Of a stretch of DNA of 64,000 nucleotides, positions 23,371-32,655 are shown in pieces. The notes beneath the pieces are model-generated. The model ran no database searches and was not told the origin of the DNA. It saw only the letters and a program-made list of their open reading frames with translations. The first letter of the stretch is position 1; each line of letters opens with the position of its first letter. Location: assembly GCA_037349105.1 (NCBI GenBank), contig JAYJMM010000036.1, positions 4,500,001 to 4,564,000 of the forward strand, written 5' to 3'. The position numbers were made by a program, and so were the translations under genes. This DNA comes from Limnomonas spitsbergensis (lineage: Eukaryota > Chlorophyta > Chlorophyceae > Chlamydomonadales).

Positions 23371-26300
23371 ATGGCTGGGTGCTCCTATGCGCCCACTGTG
23401 TCGCCCCGCCTGCTGCCGCTGTCGTCTCTGCATCGCGTCACCAACCTTCCTAGCCCCTTAGACAGCCCACGGCTAATCGCATCATATGCCGCATCTGTTG
23501 CGCCCACTGGGACATCAGCGAGCTTCAACTATCAGCTCCTGCGCACACGAAGCGCCTGCCTAGCAGAACCCAGCCGGCGAACCGCAGGATGGACGAGGTC
23601 GACTGCACGAGGCGTACGAAAGAATGGGCCAGTACTCGCAGCTGAGGCAGCTATGGGCGCTAGGGATGGCGACGACTCAGCAGCAGCTGCTGCTAGTAGT
23701 GAAACCAGGGGAAGCTTCACCTTGCAGAAAACCACGGTGAGCCCATGCCCATGCCCATGCCCATGCCTACCTCTTATCCCCATACCCCCCCTTGCCTTTA
23801 TGAACGTGGCCTTGTCCATGCCCTTATCCATGTTCATGCCCAAGCCCGTGCCTATGACCACGAAACATGTATACCTTTCACTCCAGGCTCCATGCACATG
23901 CACTCTGGACCCCCCATGCAAGTACAGTGTCTGACCATGCATGTGGCCGCCGCATGGCGTTCAACCAGCCATCCCGCGGCCCCGTAGCGCGCCCGGGATC
24001 AAGGTGCCTGCTTTCACTTCATGCCTTAATCTTGCTTGCATTGCCAGGACTAGTCTGAAATGGCTTTTCAGCCTTTTGGGTGCAGGCGCAGGCGCTGCAG
24101 CACTGTAAAGGTCTCTGACAGCATTGCCATCCTCTGCAGTGCTTCTTTCTTGTGTGCAGTGCGTTTTTGCAGTGGTTACCGCATAATTTTCAGCTACATT
24201 TCAGCTACACTGTGGCCTACGGCCACCAGCCCCTGGCTCGGCCAGCCCTGCTGCCAAGGCCACCGGCCGGAGGCTGGTCCAGGTTTGGTGTCAATCGGCC
24301 CAGGGGTGGCCACAGCACGGCCCATCAAAGGTCGTCCGGTAACTACTAAAGAAAACGCTACTTGTGTGGCTTCGTGGAAGTGAAGCTGCAGTCAAGCTCC
24401 TTTTCAACTCCTGTTCAGCTACAGCTGAGCTACAGTTCAGCTACCTCCTGGCCTCTGGCTGGAGGCCCCATGCGGGACCAACCACTCTGGCTAGACCAAT
24501 GTCTTTTAGTCCAGTCAGAGTTTGATCCCACTCAGGCCACAGTGCCTGCCTGATGTGTATTTGTCGCCAAGTAAAGAAGACACCACTGCAGTGTTTCTTT
24601 TTCCAGACTCACCAACTTGTCAGCTACGCTCCAGCTTCCGGCCTCTGGCTGGAGGCCCCGTTTGTGGCCTGCCTTGCTGCTGCGGCCACCAGTCGTAGGC
24701 CACTCTAAGTTTAGTCCCAATCGGGCCTTTGGGGGCCGCGGGGCGGACTGACCAAGGTGGACTGGCAGCCGTAAAAATGAACACTGACCATCGCTACGTA
24801 GCTACTGCATGATGAGCAAATGTTTATCTGCTCTGAAGAAAAAAATCTGTTTCCCTGACTGTGTTATCACCCTGTCGTAGGCCTTGGTAGAGACGGCTAT
24901 GCTGGCTGCCGTGTCAGGCCTGGCCTACCTGGTTTCAACCGTCCTGAAGATAGAGAACACGGTACGGCACACGCCAGGACGCAGGCGCATCGGATTTGTT
25001 GAGGAGTGCAGCATTTCCTGCGCCTCTCTGTCTGGTGGCGGGTGCATGCAGCCGGACTTGTGATTTAGATGTCACACGCAGATGCCACACACGGGCATCA
25101 CACACTGGTGTGCATCACAAATGTTACACATCATACACTGGTTTACATCACACATGTTACACATCACACATGTCACACACACACATGTCAAATATTCCCA
25201 TCACACTGGTTTCCCCCCGTTTCGCTCTGCCTGGCCCCTTCGAAAAAACTGCGGGTGGTTGCATAAAATTTGCGACAACAACTCATCACACGCTGGTGTA
25301 CATCACTGATGTTACACAATCATACATGTGAAACACAGATGTCACTCACATATGTTAGACACACATATCACACACTTCAACACTTGTGGAAATCACACGT
25401 GTAACACGTGACATGCAGATGTCACACGTAGATGTTGGACACTGCTGTGAATCACTGATGTCACACATAGCTGCAGCACCCTTGGAGGGCAGCATGGAAC
25501 TATTTTTTAACTTCTTTCCTTACAAGACACATTTGCTGTTGGGAAACTGGAATCCTGTCTCATCACCTGATGAGGAAGCCCACAACAGTCTTGTCATCAG
25601 GTGAAAGCCCACAGCGGCTATTTCGCTCTATCAGATATTACGTAAGTTCGCTCTAGACTCACTAGGGGTTCCCACAGCCCACCATAGCTGACCACTGCCC
25701 ACCGTGACTCAGTATCGCTCCCCACTGGTCACATAAGCCCACCGCAGCCCACCGCAGCTCAGTGTTGCCCCTCACTGGTCACATCAGCCCACCACAGCCC
25801 ACCTCACCTCAATATTGCCCCTCACTGGTCACATCAGCCCACCACAGCCCACCACACATCAGCATTTCCCACCACTGTTCACATGCGCCCACCACAACCC
25901 ATCATCACCCACCACACCTCGCTGCTGTTCACCACTGGCCACATCAGCCCACCAAAGTCAGCTGTGGTTGGCTATGGTGTGTAGCCCACTGCTTATATTA
26001 CTGGCGCTGTGTTGCAGGTCACTGAGGCTCACGGCGGCTTGCCAGGCCCTCACATGCAGTACTTTGAAATTGCGCCGTAATTCGGAGGTTCTGGATGAGT
26101 GACGGTCCCTCACTGGTAAAAGTAGCTGAATTCGCCTTGAAATTACGGTGACTGAAACTCAGCTACGTAATTTAGCCACTGTAAGGACTGAAATCGGCAC
26201 AACACTGCCCACACCAGCGTTAATTTTAGTGGGTACCGGACCACCTTTGCTGGGCCGCCCCACAGCCACCCCTGGGCCGATTCTCCCCAAACCTGGACCG

Positions 26301-29300
26301 GCCTCTGGCCAGTGGTTAAAGCAGCAGGGCTGGCCGACCCAGGGGCTTGTGGCCAGGGACCACAGTGTAGCTGAACTGTAGCTGATAGTGGTATACCACT
26401 CACTAAAATAAACACTGGCACGCACGCTTCATGCACCTGGAAACGGCGCCTCAAGCAGGATTCTGTGCATTGATTGGGAAAGTGCATTGGCAGATTTATG
26501 TGCGGCACCCACTGGTATGTAGTGTTTCATTTTCCGGCAACAAATCTACCTTCGGCAGGCCACCCCCTCGTCCGCAAAAGGCCCGACTGGGACCAAACTT
26601 GGGCCGGCCTAGCACCGGCGGCCAAAGCAGCATGGCTGGCCACATATGGGGCCCCGGCCAGAGGTCGCATTATAGCTGACATGAAGCCGAGTCGCTAGAA
26701 AAAAAGAACTGCTGGTGCGGTGTTGCAGGTGGGTTACTTCCTGCCGCTGCCGGTGGTGCTGGCTTGCATGCGTTCTGGCGCGGGCGCAGGCTGGAAGACG
26801 ATGATGGCGACTGCATTTCTGCTGGTTGGTGAGTGTGCGAGTGTATGTGTGTGAGGGGGGGGGGGGCATTTGGAAAGTTGGTGTGTGTGTGTGGGGGGGC
26901 AGTTATAATGCACTTTGAAAGTTGGTGTGTGTGGGGAGTTATTAGACACTGGGAAAGTCGGTTTGTGTGGGGTGAGTTATAATGCACTTGAAAAGTTGGT
27001 GAGGGTGGGGAGTTATTAGACACCGGGAAAGTTAGTGTGAGTGTGGGGAGAAATTAGATACTGGGGAAGTTGGTGTGTGTGTGTGTGTCGGGAGTTATCA
27101 TGCACTTGAGAAGTTGGTGAGGGTGGGGAGTTATTAGACACTGGGAAAGTTGATGCGTGTGGGGGGGAGCCCTGGTTGTTTGGACCTGGGACTGGGAGCC
27201 TGGTCTTGAACCGCTGGTGTAAATAACGCAATTGTACGCGCAGTTGCGGAGCAGCAGCCTTAGGCGGTACACACAACCGTGCTCTGTTGCAGGTTATGCT
27301 TTGTGACTGCAACAGCTCACCCGGCGTTGGCTTTACATGACACGGGTTTGGGATGGGGGAAACAAGCGAGGCGTGTCGTGCTGACACTCCTCTAATAGAC
27401 CCCTCCCCTCTGCCAGTGCTGATGGGCCCCATGCGCGCCGCGCTACACACCTGCTATCCTCAACCTGTACCCACATGTGTTCGGGAGTGTTGAGTTTCCG
27501 TCAATTCTCCCGACTGCAGTGCTGTTGTGCCCGCATGCATGTCATACCGGTACCCGCTGTCCTCAATCAATGCTCTCATGCGTATTATGAATAATTCAGC
27601 CCCCCCCCCCCCCTCCCGGTACCGCAGTGTGCTTCTGGGCTCCCTGCACTCTCTGTCATACACGCTGTGTCATACACAATTTTCTCAATTTGTGCTCTCA
27701 ATTTGTGCTCCACCACATATGCGTGTCATGATTTTTTCATTTATTCTCCCACTGCAGTCCTGTTAGGCCCCCTACGCGCCGTGTCGTACCTGCTGCTGCA
27801 TGGCCTTGTGGCTTCCACTCTGGGCACCTTGTGGCAGGGCAAGGTCGGCTGGTGGACTAGTATCGCCATCTCGTCGGTGGTGCGCATGGTCGGGCAGCTC
27901 GCCTACCTGCTCCTAAGGTGAGTGGGGCGGGGAAGGGAGGAAAGGGCTTTGGTGGACCAGCGTTACCATCTCGTCAGCGTTGCGCATGGTCGGGCCGCTC
28001 GCCTACCTGCTCCTGAAGTGTGCGGGGGGAGTGGCTACGAGGGTGTGTGAGAGAGACTGCAGACTTCGGCTCTCTTTGCCAGAAAATAACATCCCCCCAT
28101 GCTTTACTGCATGGAGGAGGTAGATGAGGAGGCAGACGCTGCGGGGGAGGCGGACTGAAGATCTCCTCTCCTCACCCACCCCCCTCCCCTCTCCTGCTGC
28201 TGTACTGCTGACGCACGGGGAGAACGTGTCCTTTCGAGGAGAAGGTGGATAGGCTTTGGGATTTGGGGGACTTCAAGATGCAAGGATTCTGCGTTTGCTT
28301 CTACTTGTTTCTGAACAATGCCCTCCCTGAGTGTTGCCCTGATGTACTCCCCAATTCTGTTACTTCCAATGATCACTTGACTATGACGTTGCATGCTACC
28401 CTGCCTGCTGCCCGCCTGATGTACCGCCGTGCTTCCCAACTCTGTCACTACAAATGACCACTTGGTCATGATAGGGCCTGCTGCCCCGCCTGCTACCCTG
28501 CCTGCTACCCTGCCATGCTTTCCAGCCCCGTCACTACTGCCATTCATCACTCGATTAAGACCGTGTCTTTGATTATGACCTCACCTGCTGCCGTGTCCAT
28601 CCTCCCAGCTCCGTGACCATGAACGAGAACTTCTTCTGGGTCATCCTCAACAGCGTCTACACAATGCTGGTGAGACGCCAACAGTGTTGAGCCAATTACG
28701 CTCCTCACGGTGTCTGAATCATGTAGCTGAGTTTCAGTCACCGTAATTCCAAGCCAAGTTGAGCTACTTCCCCCCCGTAATAACTTTTACGTTTTTTGAA
28801 TTACGGCGCAATTGCACAGCACTGGCTGGCACCACTACGGCCTGTGATTCATAGGGAAATAAACTGGTGACAGGTCATGTTAATCACCACTACTAGGCGC
28901 CTCCTGGATTTACGAAGCACCCAAGGCCACCCCTAGCTCTCTGCCCGCAAAATCTCAAGCCTGCTCAGTTTCGAGGACACAGGCGGACTTGCTTCGACAT
29001 TCTGACACCCACATTAGTCCATCTTTCTGCACGCTGCTTAATATGAAGCATGAAGGCCATCCCCTCGGTCCTGCACTCATACTCATGAGGTCTATCCTCC
29101 GGTCAATCCATGTATGCCCCAGAACCCTATATGCTCCCGCCAGTGTTTTTGATAGTGAGTGGTATACCACTATCAGCTACAGTTCAGCTACACTGTGGCC
29201 CCCAGTCACAAGCCCCTTGTTTGGCCAGCTCTGCAGCTTAGGCCACTGGCCGGTCCAGGTTTGGTGGGAATCGGCTCAAGGGTGGCCGCGGGGCGGCCCA

Positions 29301-30855
29301 GCAAAGGTGGTCCGGTACCCTATAAGCACTGTTTATGAGGTCTATCCTCCGGTCAATCCATGTATGCCCCCAAACCCCATATGCGCCCGGAGGGAGCCTC
29401 CCGCCCGCCCTGCCCCCTGATGCCGCCCTCTGACCACCGCCTCGCCGTCACTCCTTTCTGCTCCCGCCAATCCTGCCATCACAGGACCAGATATCGGCTG
29501 CAGTTGGCGCGGCCGGCGCCCCGTCAACAACGGCAGTGGCCTGCCTACTATTCTCTTTGCTGATGGTCAACAGCATCATCTACTGCTTCCTCCTGCATGT
29601 GGTGTACCGCCTCGTACTGCAGGTAGGGGAATTGTATCTGTACTGCCTCCTTCGACAGGTGGGGTTACTTAACGGCGCAAATTACATGTGCTGTACCGCC
29701 TCGTACTACAGGAATGGCATTGCACAGTGCACACTGCAGGTAGGGACACCGCAGATGGCATGCCTTGTACCGCTGGTAAGGGTACTGCATGCGATGTACT
29801 GCCTCATACTGCAGTTAGGGATACTACACACTGCATGTGATGCACCGCCTCGCACCGTGGGTAGGGGTCATGCGCAGTACATGGGTTGTACCGCCTTGTG
29901 CTGCAGATAGGGGTACTGCACACTGCATACAGTGGGCCGCCCCGAAGGCCTGTACTACAGGCAGGGTTACTGCTTGCTGTACATGGTGAACCACGTCGTA
30001 CTGCAGGTATGCATACTGCACATTACATGACGTGTACTGCATGTATGTGTGCCACACACTGCATGCAGTGTACCATCTGCTGTATGTTGGGTATTGTGCA
30101 CTGCATGTAGTGTACCACCTCCTACTGCAGGTGCAGCATGCTGCATATGGTGTACTGCCTCTACTGTATACAGGGTATTGTGAACTGCATGTTGGGCGTG
30201 GCCTCGCGCTGTGTTGTTTGTTACTGGGATACTGCATGCTGCTTATGGTGTTTTGCTTAGTGCTGCTGGTAAGGGTGCTACTGAGTCCTTTGGCCTGCAA
30301 GCAGGGTGTCTTCTGGCCTATGGCCTGCAAGTAGAGTGGCCCATGGCCTATGGCCTGCAAGTAGAGTGGCCCATGGCCTATGGCCTGCAAGTAGAGTGGC
30401 CCCTGGCCTATGGCCTGCAGGTAGAATGGCCCATGACCTGCAAGCAGGGTGTCCTATGGCCTGCAAGCGGCGTGTCCCCTGGCCTATGGTCTGCAAGTAG
30501 AGTGGCCCATGACCTGCAAAACGCCTTTCACTGGAATGATTGCTTTGGTTGCAGTGCAAATTACAAAAAGTGACAGAAAGGCAAAACAACATCTCTGAAA
30601 ACATTGAACTTTGTCTGTGACTACGTTACTCGGTACGATGTAGCCGCCAAAGAATCTGAATTGGTTTCTGATTTGTGCTGGACGCTGCCTCCCACTGCTG
30701 TGCAGGGCATGGGCTACAGCATGGGTCCGCTGCCGGGACTGGTCAGCCGCTACCTGTATTCAGGTTTGTCCGTTGAGGCACGGCAGCAGCTGGAGCTGGG
30801 GCAGCGCCAGCAGCAGGAGCAGCAGAAGCAGCAGCAACAAGTACGGCGGCAGTGA
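23371..30855 (+). CDS. Plastid-targeted DUF2232-like multi-spanning membrane protein
   Basis: Seven exons with agreeing phases: 23371-23736, 24881-24961, 26729-26828, 27758-27917, 28609-28669, 29485-29622, 30706-30855. The predicted product is about 351 aa. Residues 1-122 are rich in Ser/Ala/Arg with few acidic residues early on, as expected of a chloroplast transit peptide. The rest reads LVETAMLAAVSGLAYL, then YFLPLPVVLACMRSG, LLGPLRAVSYLLLHGL, VGWWTSIAISSVVRMVGQ, MNENFFWVILNSVY and a hydrophobic stretch ending VVYRLVLQ. This order of hydrophobic segments and the GP-R motif match the cyanobacterial and plant DUF2232 membrane proteins, whose biochemical role is unknown. The last exon encodes GMGYSMGPLPGLV and a Gln-rich tail ending at a TGA (30853-30855); a donor inside it (GTTTGT at 30764 or GTACGG near 30841) and further exons cannot be excluded. 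Confidence 0.85.
23737..23770 (+). repeat. GCCCAT hexamer repeat at donor
   Basis: Directly after the donor of exon 1, GTGAGCCCATG continues as four CCCATG units. Confidence 0.7.
24157..24362 (+). mobile_element. MITE-like element M, copy 1
   Basis: About 205 bp. Imperfect terminal inverted repeats are GTGCGTTTTTGCAGTGGTTACC on the left and the complement of GGTAACTACTAAAGAAAACGC on the right. The core contains CAGCTACA repeats and GGTCCAGGTTTGGTG, shared with the copies at 26215 and 29141. It has no coding capacity. Confidence 0.75.
24375..24545 (+). mobile_element. Partial MITE M-related sequence
   Basis: Shares the CAGCTACAGTTCAGCTAC start and the GGCCTCTGGCTGGAGGCCCC block with the neighbouring elements but lacks clear ends. 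Confidence 0.45.
24589..24786 (+). mobile_element. MITE-like element M, copy 2
   Basis: About 200 bp. The left end CAGTGTTTCTTTTT pairs with the right end AAAAATGAACACTG as an inverted repeat. The core includes GGCCTCTGGCTGGAGGCCCC and CCCAATCGGGCC. It lies in intron 1 of the DUF2232-like gene. Confidence 0.75.
25065..25470. repeat. Degenerate CACA-rich tandem repeat
   Basis: Loose repeats of ATCACACATGTTACACATCA and ACTGGTGTGCATCAC type, interrupted by unique sequence at 25205-25275. Intron 2 of the DUF2232-like gene. Confidence 0.65.
25670..25990. repeat. Tandem repeat of about 60 bp (CCCACCACAGCCCACC)
   Basis: Five or six diverged units contain GCCCACCACAGCCCACC, CTCA and CACTGGTCACATCAGCCC. 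Intron 2 of the DUF2232-like gene. Confidence 0.75.
26061..26208 (+). mobile_element. MITE-like element E, copy 2
   Basis: Runs from TTGCGCCGTAATTC through GCCTTGAAATTACGGTGACT to AATCGGCACAACACTG. It is the same family as 11073, 28680 and 50951, and it directly abuts element M copy 3. Confidence 0.7.
26215..26418 (-). mobile_element. MITE-like element M, copy 3 (inverted)
   Basis: About 204 bp, reverse orientation to the 29141 copy. The ends are AGCGTTAATTTTAGTGGGTACC and the complement of GTATACCACTCACTAAAATAAACACTGG, forming a terminal inverted repeat. The internal block CCAAACCTGGACCGGCC is shared. Confidence 0.8.
26519..26715 (-). mobile_element. MITE M-related element, diverged
   Basis: The left end is AGTGTTTCATTTTCCGG and the right end is AGAAAAAAAGAACTGCTGG. 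The core has GGGACCAAACTTGGGCCGGC and a GGCCAAAGCAGCATGGCTGG block like copy 3. It ends 13 bp before the acceptor of exon 26729. Confidence 0.6.
26829..27165 (+). repeat. Tandem repeat seeded at donor of exon 26729-26828
   Basis: The exon/intron border GTTG/GTGAGTGTG reappears as AAAGTTGGTGTGTGTG, AAAGTTGGTGTGTGTGGGG and GAAGTTGGTGAGGGTGGGG in about nine units of 35-55 bp with TTATTAGACACTGGGAAAG or TTATAATGCACTT. The repeated exon part is short (4-5 bp). Confidence 0.65.
27918..28021 (+). repeat. Single degenerate copy of exon 3' end in the intron
   Basis: Downstream of the donor at 27918, the sequence 27950-28021 repeats the preceding 65 exon bases with substitutions (CATCTCGTCAGCGTTGCGCA, CTCGCCTACCTGCTCCTGAA) and the border reads AAG/TGTGCGGG, so the copied donor has lost its G. 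Confidence 0.85.
28340..28608 (+). repeat. Upstream copies of acceptor of exon 28609
   Basis: The true border is CATCCTCCCAG/CTCCGTGACCATGAACGAG. Diverged copies lie near 28346 (CCCCAATTCTGTTACTTCCAATGA), 28432 (TTCCCAACTCTGTCACTACAAATGA) and 28517 (TTTCCAGCCCCGTCACTACTG), each preceded by a CTGCC-rich tract like the true one. Only the last keeps an AG. Spacing is about 85-90 bp. Confidence 0.8.
28680..28822 (-). mobile_element. MITE-like element E, copy 3
   Basis: Reverse copy: ACAGTGTTGAGCCAATTACG at one end, GAATTACGGCGCAATTGCAC and AGCACTGG at the other, with TTTCAGTCACCGTAATTCCAAG between. It starts 11 bp after the donor at 28670. Confidence 0.7.
29085..29390. repeat. 55-bp direct duplication flanking MITE M copy 4
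   Basis: ATGAGGTCTATCCTCCGGTC plus the following 35 bases occurs at 29085-29140 and again at 29334-29390 with few differences. The MITE lies exactly between the two copies. Confidence 0.85.
29141..29331 (+). mobile_element. MITE-like element M, copy 4
   Basis: About 190 bp, from CAGTGTTTTTGATAGTGAGT to ATAAGCACTG. Same family and orientation as copy 1; inverted relative to 26215. It includes AGCTACAGTTCAGCTACACT and GGTCCAGGTTTGGTGGG. Intron 5 of the DUF2232-like gene. Confidence 0.8.
29600..30260 (+). repeat. Tandem copies of the donor of exon 29485-29622
   Basis: The border GTGTACCGCCTCGTACTGCAG/GTAGGG is repeated in the intron as diverged units. Examples: TACCGCCTCGTACTACAG/GAATGG (29711), CACACTGCAG/GTAGGG (29740), CACCGCCTCGCACCGTGG/GTAGGG, TACCGCCTTGTGCTGCAG/ATAGGG (29906), CACGTCGTACTGCAG/GTATGC (30007) and TACCACCTCCTACTGCAG/GTGCAG (30131). 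Units are roughly 60-125 bp. Several keep a good GT donor. Confidence 0.85.
30285..30525. repeat. 30-bp minisatellite (GGCCTATGGCCTGCAAGTAG)
   Basis: About seven units of GGCCTATGGCCTGCAAGTAG plus AGTGGCCCAT, with shortened variants. It lies in the intron before the last exon of the DUF2232-like gene. Confidence 0.9.
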
Positions 30856-30968
30856 CAAGCCAGTGCGGCAAAAACTGTTGGTGGGGCAACGCCAGCAGCA
30901 GCAACAGCAGCAGTAACGACAGCGGCAGTGACAAGCCAGTGCGGCAACAACTGGTGGTGGGGAAACGC

Positions 30969-30999
<31 letters not shown>

Positions 31000-31047
31000 A
31001 ACGGCTGTGACAAGGCAGTGCGGCAACAACTGGTGGTGGGGCAACGC

Positions 31048-31082
<35 letters not shown>

Positions 31083-31520
31083 ACGGCTGTGACAAGGCAG
31101 TGCGGCAACATCTGGCGGTGAGGCAACGCCAGCAGCAGCAGCAACAACAACGACAGCGGCAGGAGCAGCAGCAGCAGCAGCAGCAGCAGCAACGACAGCG
31201 GCAGTGACAAGCCAGTGTGGCAACAACTGGTGGTGGGGCAACGCCAGCAGCAGCAGCAGTAGCAGCAACAACAACGACAGGGGCAGTGACAAGCCATTTC
31301 GACAACAACTGGGGCAGCGCCAGCAGCAGCAGCAGCAACAACAACGGCTGTGACAATGCAGTGCGGCAACAACTGGCGGTGAGGCAACGCCAGCAGTAGC
31401 AGCAATGGCAGTGACAAGCCAATGCAGCAACAACTCGAGGTGGGGCTGCGCCAGCAACGGCAGCAACAACGGCAGTGACAAGCCATTACTGCAACAACTG
31501 GAAGGGGGCAGCGAGCACCA
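30764..31520 (+). repeat. CAG-rich tandem repeat grown from the 3' end of the last DUF2232-like exon
   Basis: The coding end with the stop (GGGGCAGCGCCAGCAGCAGG ... CGGCGGCAGTGACAAG) is repeated about nine times as GGTGGGGCAACGCCAGCAGC, CAG/CAA runs, and GGCAGTGACAAGCCAGTGCG. The Gln codons and the TGA are therefore multiplied. Cys/Leu-rich ORFs on the minus strand are artefacts. Confidence 0.85.
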
Positions 31521-31936
31521 AATGAACACTATTTCCAGACCCACCTTTTGTTCTAAGCTCAGCACAGCCTCCAGCGGGGCTGCCTTCCCTCTTTCCCACG
31601 CAAAAGGGAGGCAGCATTTCCTTTGCTGTAGGTTATCCTGAATTTGGTAGTGTCGCAGCTCCCCTCCTGATGTGGCCTGAGATCGGCAAACAAATAGAAG
31701 TTGACGTCCTCTTACCATGGCTCCTGTTGTTCTTTTTTGCAAGGTAGCACGATATGGTAGGTCAGCATATAATATTCATACCGATGGAGCGTTGACTACG
31801 CTTGTGTTGTGACATTCTCGCTTGCTGATCCCGTATTTGGAAAGTCCACCGACTGATTCGAGGGCATTTCGAGCTCCAAAGCCAAACCACTCACGTTAAC
31901 ACCTTGATACGGTCCGTCAAAAATACTGTATCGGAC

Positions 31937-31972
31937 GATATGATATGATATGATATGATATGATATGATATG
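31937..31972. repeat. GATAT pentanucleotide microsatellite
   Basis: Seven perfect GATAT units. Confidence 0.95.
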
Positions 31973-32235
31973 ATGGCCTATAAGACTTTATCGTGCTACC
32001 TTGCTTTTTAGGTGGTTCTTTCATGGCGTGAGCCTGTTTTTTCTCTGAAAATAGGAATGCTAGCCAACCAGAATCATGTCTTCAGGAATAACAAGGGCAA
32101 TCTTGCCACAACAGTATCGAGGTTCAGATATTTACACGAGAGATTTACACATTAATGCTTCTCAGTACTGTCACTGGTTATTAAGCTTATAATGTTCCGT
32201 GATGCCGTCGCCTGACCTGGATGATGGCTGGGTGA

Positions 32236-32655
32236 TCAGAGTTTGGCGTTAAAGCCCTGGGCCAGCAGCTCGTGCCACCTCCTACGCTGATCAGGGTTAC
32301 CAGGTACGTTCGCTTGTGCCCAAATCCCATACCGTTCCGTGTTGACTAAACCATGAACAGGAACAAATGCTACAACTCGGGGCCTGGATTTGGAAAGCCT
32401 CCCATTTAACGCAGAATCGGATAGGGTTTGCACTTTGCAGACCCTTACTTGTGCATATTGTATTGGGATCACCCACAGGGGGCAAAAATAAACGTCACTG
32501 CGCGCCGCGCAATGGGAAATGTTTTGAAATAATGCTTTCTTTCGACCGTGCAGCGGCGATTTTGACTGGGTTTTTGAGTCTGTGTACCCCGCCTGACTGG
32601 TGATCTGGTATGCGCGACCGAGGGGGGAGAAGAAGAAAAAAAGTAGGGACCCCAT
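32236..32655 (-). CDS. Unrecognised minus-strand ORF, possible transposon remnant
   Basis: An open frame of about 139 codons ends VPGNPDQRRRWHELLAQGF followed by NAKL and a stop. The C-terminal 60 residues have a normal mixed composition (RPRVVAFVPVHGLVNTERYG) unlike the low-complexity ORFs nearby. I recognise no domain. It sits among repeat debris between two genes, so it may be a transposon fragment or a chance ORF. The start is not supported. Confidence 0.2.
   Translation of the reverse strand: MGSLLFFFFSPLGRAYQITSQAGYTDSKTQSKSPLHGRKKALFQNISHCAARSDVYFCPLWVIPIQYAQVRVCKVQTLSDSALNGRLSKSRPRVVAFVPVHGLVNTERYGIWAQANVPGNPDQRRRWHELLAQGFNAKL

Noticed and set aside
30743..31742. Minus-strand Leu/Cys/Ala-rich ORFs that look like membrane proteins
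   Set aside because: They are the complement of CAG/CAA tandem repeats (CTG/TTG codons), not conserved hydrophobic segments.
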